64,000 bases of DNA from Flavobacterium humidisoli (GCF_023272795.1 NZ_CP096829.1:5572212-5636211), one strand, 5' to 3'. Positions 8,464 through 17,821 are shown, counted from the stretch's first letter. Numbers and translations: made by a program. Notes: generated from the letters alone by a model not told the origin.

Positions 8464-11400
8464 ATGAGTTTCATAAACAGTATTATTAAAGTCTTTGTCG
8501 GCGATAAGTCGCAGAAGGATGTCAAAGCTTTACAACCTTACTTAAACAAAATTAAAACATTCGAAGCTCCTTTAATGAGTCTATCAAACGACGAATTGAG
8601 AGGAAGAACCGTTTATTTTAAAGACAGAATAAAAGAAGCTAGAGCTGATAAAGATGCTAAAATTGCTTCGCTTAAAGCAGAAGTAGAGAACATCGAAGAC
8701 ATCGATAAAAGAGAAGATATTTATGATGCAATAGATGCTCTTGAAAAAGAGGCTTATGAAATTTCTGAAAAAACTTTATTGGAAATTCTTCCAGAAGCGT
8801 TTTCTGTTGTAAAAGAAACGGCTCGCCGTTTTAAGGAAAACTCTCATATTGAAGTTACTGCTACTCCAAAGGACCGCGAATTCTCAGCAACAAAATCATA
8901 CATTACTATTGATGGCGAAAAAGCTATCTGGGCAAACAAATGGAATGCTGCTGGAAAAGACATCACTTGGGACATGATTCACTACGATGTTCAGTTAATT
9001 GGTGGTATGGTATTACATGAAGGTAAAGTTGCTGAAATGCAAACAGGAGAAGGTAAAACTTTGGTTGCTACTCTTCCTCTTTACTTAAATGCTTTGACAG
9101 GAAATGGAGTTCACTTAGTAACGGTGAATGACTACTTGGCAAAACGTGATAGTACTTGGAAAGCTCCTTTATTTGAATTCCACGGTTTATCTGTTGACTG
9201 TATCGATAATCACCAGCCAAGTACAGAGCAAAGAAAAAAAGCTTATGATGCTGATATCACTTACGGAACTAACAATGAGTTTGGTTTCGATTACTTAAGA
9301 GATAATATGGCGCACTCTCCAAGCGATTTAGTGCAGAGAAAACACAATTTTGCAATTGTCGACGAGGTTGACTCTGTATTAATTGATGATGCTAGAACAC
9401 CTCTTATCATTTCTGGACCAGTTCCTCAAGGAGATCGTCACGAATTCAACGAATTGAAACCAAAAATCGAAAACTTAGTTGCACAACAACGTCAGTTAGC
9501 GAATGGTTTCTTAGCTGAGGCTAAAAAATTAATTAAAGAAGGTAATACTAAAGATGGAGGTTTCCAATTATTAAGAGCTTACAGAAGTTTACCTAAAAAT
9601 AAAGCATTAATTAAATTTTTGAGTGAAGAAGGAATCAAACAATTACTTCAAAAAACTGAAAATCAATACATGCAAGATAACAATCGCGAAATGCACAAAG
9701 TGGACGAAGCTTTGTATTTTGTGATTGAAGAGAAAAACAATCAAGTAGAATTAACAGACAATGGTATTAAATACCTTTCTGGAGATACTGATGCAGATTT
9801 CTTCGTTTTACCAGACATTGGAACAGAAATCGCTGCAATTGAAAAACAAAAATTAGATAAAGACGCTGAAGCTGAAGCTAAAGAAAGATTATTCCAAGAT
9901 TTTGGAGTAAAAAGCGAGCGTATTCATACTCTTACTCAGCTTTTAAAAGCATATGCTTTATTTGAAAAAGATGTAGAGTACGTTATCATGGACAACAAAA
10001 TTATGATTGTCGATGAGCAAACAGGTCGTATCATGGATGGACGTCGTTATTCAGACGGTCTTCACCAGGCGATTGAAGCAAAAGAAAACGTAAAAATCGA
10101 AGCTGCTACACAAACTTTTGCAACTGTTACATTACAGAATTACTTCAGAATGTACAACAAGTTGGCAGGTATGACGGGTACAGCAGTTACAGAAGCTGGC
10201 GAGTTATGGCAGATTTATAAATTAGATGTTGTTGAAATTCCAACAAACCGTGGCATTGCAAGAATTGATAAAGAAGATTATATCTACAAAACAACACGCG
10301 AGAAATTCAATGCTGTAATCGAAGATGTTACCGAACTATCTCAAGCTGGAAGACCAGTATTAATTGGAACAACTTCTGTAGAGATTTCAGAATTATTAAG
10401 CCGTATGCTTAAAATGAGAGGAATCACACACAACGTATTGAATGCTAAAATGCACAAGCAAGAGGCACAAATCGTTGAAGAAGCAGGTAAAGCTGGAGTT
10501 GTAACTATTGCAACAAACATGGCCGGTCGTGGTACCGATATTAAATTATCTCCAGAAGTAAAAGCTGCAGGAGGTTTAGCAATCGTTGGTACAGAGCGTC
10601 ATGATTCTCGTCGTGTAGACAGACAGTTACGTGGTCGTTCTGGTCGTCAAGGAGATCCAGGAAGTTCTCAATTTTATGTTTCTCTTGAAGATAACTTAAT
10701 GCGTTTATTTGGTTCTGAAAGAGTTGCGAAAGTAATGGACAGAATGGGATTGAAAGAAGGTGAAGTTATTCAGCATTCTATGATGACTAAATCTATCGAA
10801 CGTGCACAGAAAAAAGTAGAAGAAAATAACTTTGGTGTTCGTAAACGTTTATTAGAATATGATGACGTAATGAACTCACAACGTGAAGTAGTTTACAAAC
10901 GTCGTCGTCACGCATTGTTTGGAGAGCGTTTGAAACTGGATATCGCGAATATGCTTTATGATACTTGCGAATTAATCGTAAGCAATAGTAAAGCAACAAA
11001 TGATTTTAAAGGATTTGAGTTTGATTTAATTCGTTATTTCGGAATCACTTCTCCAATTTCTGAAGCAGATTTCTTAAAATTATCTGACATTGAAGTTACT
11101 GGAAAAGTATACAAAGAAGCTTTAGCTTTCTATACTGAAAAAACAGAAAGAAGCGCTAGAGAAGCTTTCCCAATTATCAAAGGAGTTTACGAAGAGCCAA
11201 ACAATCATTTCGAAAGAATTGTAGTTCCATTTACAGACGGAATCAAAACTTTGAATGTGGTAACTGACTTGAAAAAAGCTTATGACAGCGAAGGTGCTCA
11301 ATTAATTGCTGATTTTGAGAAAAACATTACACTTTCTATCGTAGATGAGGCTTGGAAAAAACACTTACGTAAAATGGACGAATTGAAACAATCTGTTCAA

Positions 11401-11808
11401 TTGGCAGTTCACGAACAAAAAGATCCATTGCTTATCTATAAATTAGAAGCTTTCAACTTGTTTAGAGGAATGTTGGACAACGTTAACAAAGAAGTTATTT
11501 CATTCTTATTCAAAGGTGATTTACCAGCTCAAAACACTCCTGAAATTCACGAAGCAAGAGAAGTAGCTCGTCCAAAAGAAAATTTACAATTAAGTAAAGA
11601 CGAAATTCCAAATAGCGAAAGCATCAACCGTGAAGCTGGAGAAACACAACAGCGTCAAGTTACTGAAACTATCGTTAGAGATATGCCAAAAATCAACAGA
11701 AATGATACGGTTGTAGTTCAAGAAGTTGCTACTGGTAATACAGAAACAATGAAGTACAAAAAAGCTGAAGCTTTGATTGCTGCTGGAACTTGGGTTTTAA
11801 TTAACTAA
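8464..11808 (+). CDS. secA: preprotein translocase ATPase SecA
   Basis: This 1114-residue motor drives Sec-dependent protein export with SecYEG. Visible motifs include Walker A MQTGEGKT, DEVDSVLIDDARTPLIISG, the helicase-type TNMAGRGTD and RQLRGRSGRQGDPG, and the C-terminal helical wing. The protein is about 200 residues longer than E. coli SecA. The extra sequence includes a charged insertion around residues 335-430 (AQQRQLANGFLAEAKKL onward). The C-terminus ends in KAEALIAAGTWVLIN and lacks the usual cysteine-rich zinc tail. Both traits fit a Bacteroidota-type SecA. A strong terminator follows. Confidence 0.98.
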   Translation: MSFINSIIKVFVGDKSQKDVKALQPYLNKIKTFEAPLMSLSNDELRGRTVYFKDRIKEARADKDAKIASLKAEVENIEDIDKREDIYDAIDALEKEAYEISEKTLLEILPEAFSVVKETARRFKENSHIEVTATPKDREFSATKSYITIDGEKAIWANKWNAAGKDITWDMIHYDVQLIGGMVLHEGKVAEMQTGEGKTLVATLPLYLNALTGNGVHLVTVNDYLAKRDSTWKAPLFEFHGLSVDCIDNHQPSTEQRKKAYDADITYGTNNEFGFDYLRDNMAHSPSDLVQRKHNFAIVDEVDSVLIDDARTPLIISGPVPQGDRHEFNELKPKIENLVAQQRQLANGFLAEAKKLIKEGNTKDGGFQLLRAYRSLPKNKALIKFLSEEGIKQLLQKTENQYMQDNNREMHKVDEALYFVIEEKNNQVELTDNGIKYLSGDTDADFFVLPDIGTEIAAIEKQKLDKDAEAEAKERLFQDFGVKSERIHTLTQLLKAYALFEKDVEYVIMDNKIMIVDEQTGRIMDGRRYSDGLHQAIEAKENVKIEAATQTFATVTLQNYFRMYNKLAGMTGTAVTEAGELWQIYKLDVVEIPTNRGIARIDKEDYIYKTTREKFNAVIEDVTELSQAGRPVLIGTTSVEISELLSRMLKMRGITHNVLNAKMHKQEAQIVEEAGKAGVVTIATNMAGRGTDIKLSPEVKAAGGLAIVGTERHDSRRVDRQLRGRSGRQGDPGSSQFYVSLEDNLMRLFGSERVAKVMDRMGLKEGEVIQHSMMTKSIERAQKKVEENNFGVRKRLLEYDDVMNSQREVVYKRRRHALFGERLKLDIANMLYDTCELIVSNSKATNDFKGFEFDLIRYFGITSPISEADFLKLSDIEVTGKVYKEALAFYTEKTERSAREAFPIIKGVYEEPNNHFERIVVPFTDGIKTLNVVTDLKKAYDSEGAQLIADFEKNITLSIVDEAWKKHLRKMDELKQSVQLAVHEQKDPLLIYKLEAFNLFRGMLDNVNKEVISFLFKGDLPAQNTPEIHEAREVARPKENLQLSKDEIPNSESINREAGETQQRQVTETIVRDMPKINRNDTVVVQEVATGNTETMKYKKAEALIAAGTWVLIN

Positions 11809-11830
11809 CTAAAGGTCCAACCTTAAATAT

Positions 11831-11867
11831 AAAATCCCCGACTACATTAGTAATCGGGGATTTTTTT
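11831..11867 (+). terminator. intrinsic terminator of secA
   Basis: The GC-rich stem TCCCCGA/TCGGGGA (11835-11841 and 11854-11860, extended by A-T pairs) is followed by T7. It lies 26 bp after the secA stop. Confidence 0.9.
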
Positions 11868-11910
11868 ATTTCAAAAACTTACAATCCTAGAATCTTTGCT
11901 TCTCAGAATC

Positions 11911-12573
11911 TTATCTAGGATTATCTTGATAATAACGCGCTTCAATTCGTTTTATATCTCGTATCGAATTTTTAGCCCAATCTAAACGTTTTACTAAAAT
12001 TTCTTCCTCTGTCAATTTCCAGTTAATATCAGATCTGCGAAGTCTATTCGTCAAACTTTGAATGATAATTGCTGCTGATACTGAAATATTTAAACTTTCT
12101 GTAAAACCAACCATTGGTATTTTTAAGAAACCGTCGGCATTGTCCATAATTTCTTGTGACAATCCTTCTTTTTCTGTTCCAAAGAATAAAGCACTTGGTT
12201 TTGTAATATCGAAATCTTCCAACATACAATCCTTTTCGTGCGGAGTAGTGGCAATAATTTGATATCCTTTACTTCTTAAATCAGAAAGACATCCTGAAAC
12301 CGAATCAAATCGATTGATGTCAACCCATTTTTGCGCACCTAAAGCAATTTCCTTATCGATTCTTTTTCCAAAACGCTGTTCAATTACATTTAATTCCTGA
12401 ATTCCAAAGACTTCACAGCTACGCATTACTGCGCTTGTATTATGCATTTGATAAACATCTTCTACCGCAACTGTAAAATGTTTTGTTCTATTTTCTAGTA
12501 CTTTTAAAAAATTAGCTTTTCTATTTTCTGTCAATATATTTTCTAAGAATGCGAGGTAATCTAAATCAATCAT
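11911..12573 (-). CDS. trmH: tRNA (guanosine-2'-O)-methyltransferase, TrmH/SpoU family
   Basis: The 220-residue protein carries the three SpoU motifs: an N-terminal Asn/Arg block (MHNTSAVMRSCEVFGI), the central LFFGTEKEGLS, and the C-terminal IPMVGFTESLNISVSAAI, which forms the knotted SAM site. Length and motif spellings match TrmH, which methylates G18 of tRNA D-loops (E. coli TrmH is about 230 residues). It is convergent with secA, and 60 bp separate its start from the sulfotransferase stop on the same strand. Confidence 0.92.
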   Translation of the reverse strand: MIDLDYLAFLENILTENRKANFLKVLENRTKHFTVAVEDVYQMHNTSAVMRSCEVFGIQELNVIEQRFGKRIDKEIALGAQKWVDINRFDSVSGCLSDLRSKGYQIIATTPHEKDCMLEDFDITKPSALFFGTEKEGLSQEIMDNADGFLKIPMVGFTESLNISVSAAIIIQSLTNRLRRSDINWKLTEEEILVKRLDWAKNSIRDIKRIEARYYQDNPR

Positions 12574-12633
12574 TTTATTTATGTTTGGCGCAAAAATAAT
12601 AAATAAAAGAGAAAGAAAACTTCACCTTATTTT

Positions 12634-13602
12634 TCAGCCTGCTAAATCTTCAATAAAATTGGCATTAAGCTTTTTGTGCAAAACATTAAGTTGAGCCAAA
12701 TTCACAGACAAAATATCGTCTTTGTATGAATCTCCCGTAAAAACTGCCTTTTCATTTTTAGAATGTTTTTTAAGACGTTCCAGCATACTATTCAATTCAC
12801 TTTCAGAAAAATCAATAGCAATAAAAGCTATAAATTGCTCTATTACATTCTTCATTCCGTCATTATAATTAAGCATTATTATATTTTGGTCTCTTTCATA
12901 AAAATCCAGAAAACCTTGAAAATACTTTTCTAAAACCAAAACTTGATATTGCTGAAAGCTTATTTCTTCAATTTCTTTAGAAGTAATTCCGAAAACACTT
13001 GACGGAATTAAATTAGGCACCATATGCATGCCTGCCATTTTTTGGTGTGATCTTAAAACTTCTCCTGGATTTCGGTACAATAATGCAAACGGAATTTCAG
13101 GAAAAAGAGATCTTAAATAAGAAGCCTCAAAAATACTCCAAGCATCTAGTTTTATAATCAAATGCTTTTGTTCGGAAAATCTTTTTTGCCCCAAAAATTT
13201 CAAAACCGATTTCAGTAAATCGGCTTTGATTGCTGAATTAAAAGCATTACTTCTTAAAATTTGATCAATAATAGGAGCTTCAGAAACCATTATATTTTCA
13301 GATGAAGTGGCAAGAGACTGACTTAACATTGTAGATCCGCATCTTGACACATGAAAAACCAATCCTTTTAATTCTACAAAATCGAGTTCTTCAGACCAGT
13401 CCATAATATTTTCTGCTGTACTTATTAATTTAAATGATTTTGAATTAAAGTCATGGCTTTTACATTTTACAATGGTTTCTTCAAAAAAAGGTTCTGCAAA
13501 TGGTATATCTGCAAAATAAATCCATTCGAAATAAACCTCATCATCTTTTTCGATCAATTTAATCGGAATCCAATTTGAAATAAAATCTTTTACATTTTCC
13601 AT
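12634..13602 (-). CDS. P-loop sulfotransferase
   Basis: The 322-residue protein has the PAPS-binding loop FHVSRCGSTMLSQSLA (83-98), the pattern of single-domain sulfotransferases that move the sulfuryl group of PAPS to an acceptor. A second PAPS-contact region is likely at LLYRNPGEVLRSHQ (residues about 175-190), where Arg and Ser bind the 3'-phosphate. I chose the ATG at 13600-13602. The longer frame to 13680 would run 74 bp into the upstream gene, whereas this start leaves a 4-bp gap. It is the last gene of a cysC-hydroxylase-sulfotransferase operon, so PAPS supply and use are linked. The acceptor is unknown. Confidence 0.85.
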   Translation of the reverse strand: MENVKDFISNWIPIKLIEKDDEVYFEWIYFADIPFAEPFFEETIVKCKSHDFNSKSFKLISTAENIMDWSEELDFVELKGLVFHVSRCGSTMLSQSLATSSENIMVSEAPIIDQILRSNAFNSAIKADLLKSVLKFLGQKRFSEQKHLIIKLDAWSIFEASYLRSLFPEIPFALLYRNPGEVLRSHQKMAGMHMVPNLIPSSVFGITSKEIEEISFQQYQVLVLEKYFQGFLDFYERDQNIIMLNYNDGMKNVIEQFIAFIAIDFSESELNSMLERLKKHSKNEKAVFTGDSYKDDILSVNLAQLNVLHKKLNANFIEDLAG

Positions 13603-13606
13603 TTTG

Positions 13607-14293
13607 TTATTCCATTTGTGATTGAAGTTCGGCAATAATCTTGGCATTTGTCTCCGATGGATTTCTAGAAAGCTCAGCAATAACTTTTCTTTTCACTTCG
13701 TCTGAACATTCATGTTTTGGCACATAATTCAGATCAAAACCCATTTTAGAAAATAATTCATCAGACCATTCATTTCTAATGCAATCCAAAGTTAAGTGAA
13801 TTCTAGGTTCTAGGCTTTTGTTCAGCACGCTATGTGGCAACTGAAAATTGGCGTACCAGCACTCTCCCATTTTCATTGGAACCAGCTGATGATTAACATA
13901 AAAATAAACTTCTGAGTTTGTAATAATTGGAACATGAATTCTAAAAAATCCATCTTCATACGAAGTATCATTATCAACATGTTCTTTAATTTCGCTATTA
14001 GGCCCAAGTCTTAATAATCTCACAGCTTCTTTTTCGCATTGAAACCAATCCATTATTTCTTTAAAATAAGAGCAACTGTCAAGTAAAGGCGTATTTTTAT
14101 AGGCTTTGTCTGGAAAAGAAAAAATATCATTCTCTAAACCCGATTGCGATCGTAAAGAAACACTTGTCCATTTTCCTTCATACCGATTGGTATTAAAATG
14201 TGGTGTCCATAAATTGGTTTCGCAAATCAATAAATCATTTTGCAGTTTTTCTATTGAGAAAGAAATCGGAAGCTGACAAGAAGAAGGATTCAT
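13607..14293 (-). CDS. aspartyl/asparaginyl beta-hydroxylase-like Fe(II)/2-oxoglutarate oxygenase
   Basis: This 228-residue protein matches the Asp_Arg_Hydrox cupin pattern. It has a metal facial triad His105-x-Asp107 (EIKEHVDND) with His154 (QLPHSVLNKS), and a 2-oxoglutarate-binding Arg164 ten residues on (EPRIHL). The HxD form is closer to bacterial free amino acid or peptide hydroxylases, such as the proline hydroxylases, than to animal AspH, which lacks the Asp. It sits between APS kinase (4-bp gap) and sulfotransferase (4-bp gap). The obvious inference is that it makes a hydroxyl group that the sulfotransferase then sulfates. The substrate cannot be read from sequence. Confidence 0.8.
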   Translation of the reverse strand: MNPSSCQLPISFSIEKLQNDLLICETNLWTPHFNTNRYEGKWTSVSLRSQSGLENDIFSFPDKAYKNTPLLDSCSYFKEIMDWFQCEKEAVRLLRLGPNSEIKEHVDNDTSYEDGFFRIHVPIITNSEVYFYVNHQLVPMKMGECWYANFQLPHSVLNKSLEPRIHLTLDCIRNEWSDELFSKMGFDLNYVPKHECSDEVKRKVIAELSRNPSETNAKIIAELQSQME

Positions 14294-14297
14294 AACC

Positions 14298-14825
14298 TTA
14301 AAAATTTAAATTGCTAAGTATAAAATTGTAGAGTTTATTGGTAGAAATTGAAACGTTTTCAGAATCTGTTTTTAATACTAAATCGGCTTTTTTCGGAATT
14401 TCAAAAACATCGCTTATACCTGTAAAACTTCTAATTTTATTTTGATCACTGTCTGGCAACAAGGCTCTTTTGTACAAGCCTTTTGGATCTCTTTCGATCA
14501 AACTAGAAATGGCACAATCCAGAAATACCGTTTTTACAAACTCAAAAGACCTTAATTCATTTCTAAGATTTTCATATGGATTAATAACCGACATGAGAAC
14601 TATTTTCTTTTCCTGAATTAGATTTCGCCCAACATTAAAAAGACGTCTTACATTTTCGCAACGGTCCTCTTTAGAAAATCCCAAATCTTTACAGATCGTT
14701 TGTCGGTACACATCACCATCTACAATTTCGGCTTCATAATTATTTTGAAGCAAAAGATGTTTGACATTTTCTGCCAATGTCGTTTTTCCCGAACCAGATA
14801 ACCCTGTAAATTGAATTAAAATCAT
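14298..14825 (-). CDS. cysC: adenylylsulfate (APS) kinase
   Basis: The 175-residue protein has Walker A GLSGSGKTT (8-16), the DGD motif (36-38), DLGFSKEDRCENVRR and the C-terminal DPKGLYKRA, all hallmarks of APS kinase. It phosphorylates APS to PAPS using ATP. It is slightly shorter than typical CysC (about 200 residues), and the ISPY motif is changed to INPYENLR. It is the first gene of the sulfation cassette, and its PAPS is probably meant for the sulfotransferase two genes downstream. No ATP sulfurylase gene lies in the window, so APS must come from elsewhere. Confidence 0.88.
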   Translation of the reverse strand: MILIQFTGLSGSGKTTLAENVKHLLLQNNYEAEIVDGDVYRQTICKDLGFSKEDRCENVRRLFNVGRNLIQEKKIVLMSVINPYENLRNELRSFEFVKTVFLDCAISSLIERDPKGLYKRALLPDSDQNKIRSFTGISDVFEIPKKADLVLKTDSENVSISTNKLYNFILSNLNF

Positions 14826-14948
14826 TTTAGCATCACTTTTATAAAACGCGACATTAAAACTAAGTAATTTAGAACGAGAGGCAAAGAGTATAAATACCCT
14901 TTATTTTCTATAAAAAAGCATTATTAATGCTTTGCATTTACTAGACAT

Positions 14949-14979
14949 TTGAACAAAGAAATCACTATTTTTATCTTTT
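14949..14979 (+). promoter_or_regulatory. promoter of the sirtuin gene (TTG-N20-TATCTTTT)
   Basis: TTG at 14949-14951 and TATCTTTT at 14972-14979 (7 of 8 consensus positions) are 20 nt apart. The ATG follows 13 bp after the -7 element. Confidence 0.6.
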
Positions 14980-14992
14980 AATTAAACTGAAA

Positions 14993-15694
14993 ATGAAAAA
15001 GAAACTTGTTATTTTAACAGGAGCAGGAATAAGTGCCGAGAGCGGAATTAAAACTTTTCGAGATAGTGATGGTTTATGGGAAGGGCATGATGTAATGGAA
15101 GTTGCAACTCCAGAAGGCTGGCATAAAAATCAGGAATTGGTTCTCGATTTTTACAACAAAAGACGCCAACAGTTAAAAGAAGTAAACCCAAATCTTGGAC
15201 ATATCATTTTGGCTGAATTGGAAAAAGATTTTGACGTACAAATTATCACTCAAAATGTTGATGATTTACACGAACGTGCGGGAAGCACAAATGTTTTGCA
15301 TTTGCATGGCGAATTATTAAAAGCGCGAAGCACACAGAATAAAAATTTGATTTTAGATTGGACAGAAGATTTGCTTACTGGAGATTTAGATACAAACGGA
15401 CATCAATTGCGCCCTCATATTGTTTGGTTTGGCGAAGAAGTTCCTGCACTCGAAGAAGCTATTGACATTACAGAAACAGCAGATTATTTTGCTGTAATCG
15501 GAACTTCACTGCAAGTTTATCCAGCTGCTGGCTTAATTTCTTATACACCAAGTACAACACCTGTTTTTTATATTGATCCGAAACCAATTTCGATTCCGAA
15601 CCTTCGAAATAAAATCGAAACCATTGCCAAATTTGCTTCTGAAGGAGTCTCAGATTTAAGAGAAAAATTACTGATCTTAGAAAAAACAACATGA
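14993..15694 (+). CDS. cobB: Sir2-family NAD-dependent protein deacylase, class III
   Basis: The 233-residue protein has the NAD-binding motifs GAGISAESGIKTFR (10-23) and TQNVDDLHERAG (86-97), with catalytic His105 in HLHGEL. Tyr54 and Arg57 in DFYNKRR are the pair that gives class III sirtuins activity on succinyl- and other acidic acyl-lysines. The usual four zinc-binding cysteines are absent: the region LLKARSTQNKNLILDW to TNGHQLRPH contains none. This suggests a zinc-free small domain. It removes acyl groups from lysines, producing nicotinamide and O-acyl-ADP-ribose. Its stop overlaps the next start by 4 bp. Confidence 0.93.
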   Translation: MKKKLVILTGAGISAESGIKTFRDSDGLWEGHDVMEVATPEGWHKNQELVLDFYNKRRQQLKEVNPNLGHIILAELEKDFDVQIITQNVDDLHERAGSTNVLHLHGELLKARSTQNKNLILDWTEDLLTGDLDTNGHQLRPHIVWFGEEVPALEEAIDITETADYFAVIGTSLQVYPAAGLISYTPSTTPVFYIDPKPISIPNLRNKIETIAKFASEGVSDLREKLLILEKTT

Positions 15695-16383
15695 TTTTTG
15701 AAAGCGGGTTACAACAGTTATTTCAGTTTCATATATTCTGGCTCTTTGTTTTCTTTTTAATAGAAAATGCAGCGTTAGTAGGTTTATCTGTTTTAATTGG
15801 AAAAGCAATCGAATCTGAAAATACCTTTTTAAAGAATAAAGATCGAAAATGGGTGTTTTCTACCCTACTTTGCAACACGCTCATCACTTTAATAGGATTT
15901 GAATTATACCGTTACGGAATCTTGAAAATAGATTTTTCTGGATCCTTAAAACTTATCATTTTTGATACACTTTTATTAATTCTTTTAATGGATCTTTTTA
16001 TGTTCCTTTTTCATTTTCTGGTTCATCATTTAAAATGGCTTTATCCCATTCATAAACTGCATCATACTCATGTTGAAACGAATGTTTATAGTTTGTATGT
16101 GCTTCATCCCATGGAAACTCTAGGTTTTGGTTTTATATGGCTGTTTTTAATTACGATTTTAAAGTTTAATTATCTGAGTATCATTATTTATTTGATTCTA
16201 AATCTTTCTTATGGAATATTTGGACATTTAAAAAAAGACATATTTCCATCTTTTTGGTATAAAAATTACTTCACAAAATGGATTTCGACTACTAAATTTC
16301 ATAATGATCATCATAAAAATGAATCTCACAATTACGGTTTTTACTTTACAATCTGGGATAAAATTTTCAAAACCATAATTTAA
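15691..16383 (+). CDS. sterol desaturase / fatty acid hydroxylase superfamily membrane protein
   Basis: This 230-residue membrane protein has about five hydrophobic segments and the histidine clusters of the di-iron fatty acid hydroxylase family: HFLVHH (about 110), HKLHHTHVETN (about 121) and HNDHHKNESHN (about 207). These ligate two irons for O2-dependent hydroxylation or desaturation of lipids. The ATG overlaps the sirtuin stop (ATGA), so translation is probably coupled, although no functional link is known to me. The substrate could be a fatty acyl chain or a carotenoid. Confidence 0.88.
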   Translation: MIFESGLQQLFQFHIFWLFVFFLIENAALVGLSVLIGKAIESENTFLKNKDRKWVFSTLLCNTLITLIGFELYRYGILKIDFSGSLKLIIFDTLLLILLMDLFMFLFHFLVHHLKWLYPIHKLHHTHVETNVYSLYVLHPMETLGFGFIWLFLITILKFNYLSIIIYLILNLSYGIFGHLKKDIFPSFWYKNYFTKWISTTKFHNDHHKNESHNYGFYFTIWDKIFKTII

Positions 16384-16419
16384 GCATCAATATAGCTTTC
16401 AGAAGTTTTAACAATAGCT

Positions 16420-16427
16420 TATATTTG
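16420..16427 (+). promoter_or_regulatory. -7 promoter element (TATATTTG) of purB
   Basis: An exact TAnnTTTG match 25 bp before the purB ATG. No clear -33 TTG is present. Confidence 0.5.
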
Positions 16428-16452
16428 CACCTTTCGAAAAAACGACATCATA

Positions 16453-17799
16453 ATGACTACTCTAAACGAATTGAATGCTATATCGCCAATTGATGGAAGA
16501 TATAGAAATAAAACTCAAAATTTAGCACCTTTCTTCTCTGAAGAAGCTTTAATAAAATACCGCGTTTTGGTTGAAGTGGAATACTTCATTGCTTTATGCC
16601 AAATTCCATTGCCTCAACTGCAAGGTATTGACTCAAGTTTGTTTGAAAGCTTGAGAAATATCTACAAAAACTTTTCTACTGAAGATGCCCTTTGGATTAA
16701 AGAGACAGAGAAAGTAACCAACCACGATGTAAAAGCGGTTGAATACTTCATTAAAGATGCTTTTGAGAAATTAGGTTTATCTCAATACAAAGAGTTCATT
16801 CACTTCGGATTAACATCTCAAGATATTAATAACACTGCAATTCCGCTTTCTACAAAAGAAGCGTTTGAGCAAGTTTATATGCCAACCTTAATTGCTGTAA
16901 TTGCAAAATTAAAAGAATTAAGTGTTGAATGGAAAGACATTCCAATGCTAGCACGTACGCACGGACAACCAGCCTCTCCTACTCGTTTAGGAAAAGAGAT
17001 TTTGGTTTTCGTAGAACGTTTAGAAGAACAATTACGTTTGCTATTTAATATTCCGTTTGCAGCTAAATTTGGAGGAGCAACAGGAAACTTTAATGCGCAC
17101 CACGTTGCATATCCGCAAATTGACTGGAAACAATTCGGAAACAAATTTGTTGAAACCGATCTTGGTTTAAAACATTCTTTCCCAACAACTCAAATTGAAC
17201 ATTACGATCATTTTGCAGCTTTCTTTGATGCTTTAAAAAGAATCAACACCATTCTTATCGATTTAGATCGTGATATTTGGACGTATGTTTCAATGGATTA
17301 CTTTAAGCAAAAAATTAAAGCTGGAGAAATTGGTTCGTCTGCAATGCCTCATAAAGTAAACCCAATCGATTTTGAAAATTCTGAAGGAAACTTAGGAATT
17401 GCAAATGCTATTTTTGAACATTTATCGGCAAAACTTCCTGTTTCAAGATTACAGCGCGATTTAACTGACAGTACTGTTTTACGTAATGTTGGAGTTCCTT
17501 TTGGACATACAATTATTGCTTTTGAAGCAACTTTAAAAGGTTTGAACAAGTTGCTTTTAAATGAAAGCAAATTTGCTGAAGATTTAGAGAAAAACTGGGC
17601 TGTTGTGGCCGAAGCTATTCAGACTATTTTACGTCGCGAAGCTTATCCAAATCCATACGAAGCTCTAAAAGGTTTGACTAGAACGAATGAAGCAATTGAT
17701 AAAAATGCGATTCATAATTTCATTGCAACCTTGGAAGTTTCAGATGCAGTTAGAGCAGAATTATTAGCGATAACACCTAGTAACTACACAGGAATTTAA
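16453..17799 (+). CDS. purB: adenylosuccinate lyase
   Basis: The 448-residue enzyme acts twice in purine synthesis: it splits SAICAR to AICAR and adenylosuccinate to AMP, releasing fumarate each time. The fumarase/aspartase signature loop GSSAMPHKVNPIDFEN (about 295) is intact, as are LTSQDINNTA and ARTHGQPASPTRLGKE, which carry the catalytic His. Length and motifs match the E. coli-type PurB (456 residues) rather than the shorter Bacillus type. It is monocistronic, with its own -7 element and terminator. Confidence 0.97.
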   Translation: MTTLNELNAISPIDGRYRNKTQNLAPFFSEEALIKYRVLVEVEYFIALCQIPLPQLQGIDSSLFESLRNIYKNFSTEDALWIKETEKVTNHDVKAVEYFIKDAFEKLGLSQYKEFIHFGLTSQDINNTAIPLSTKEAFEQVYMPTLIAVIAKLKELSVEWKDIPMLARTHGQPASPTRLGKEILVFVERLEEQLRLLFNIPFAAKFGGATGNFNAHHVAYPQIDWKQFGNKFVETDLGLKHSFPTTQIEHYDHFAAFFDALKRINTILIDLDRDIWTYVSMDYFKQKIKAGEIGSSAMPHKVNPIDFENSEGNLGIANAIFEHLSAKLPVSRLQRDLTDSTVLRNVGVPFGHTIIAFEATLKGLNKLLLNESKFAEDLEKNWAVVAEAIQTILRREAYPNPYEALKGLTRTNEAIDKNAIHNFIATLEVSDAVRAELLAITPSNYTGI

Positions 17800-17821
17800 G
17801 AAAAACACCAAATATTTTATC

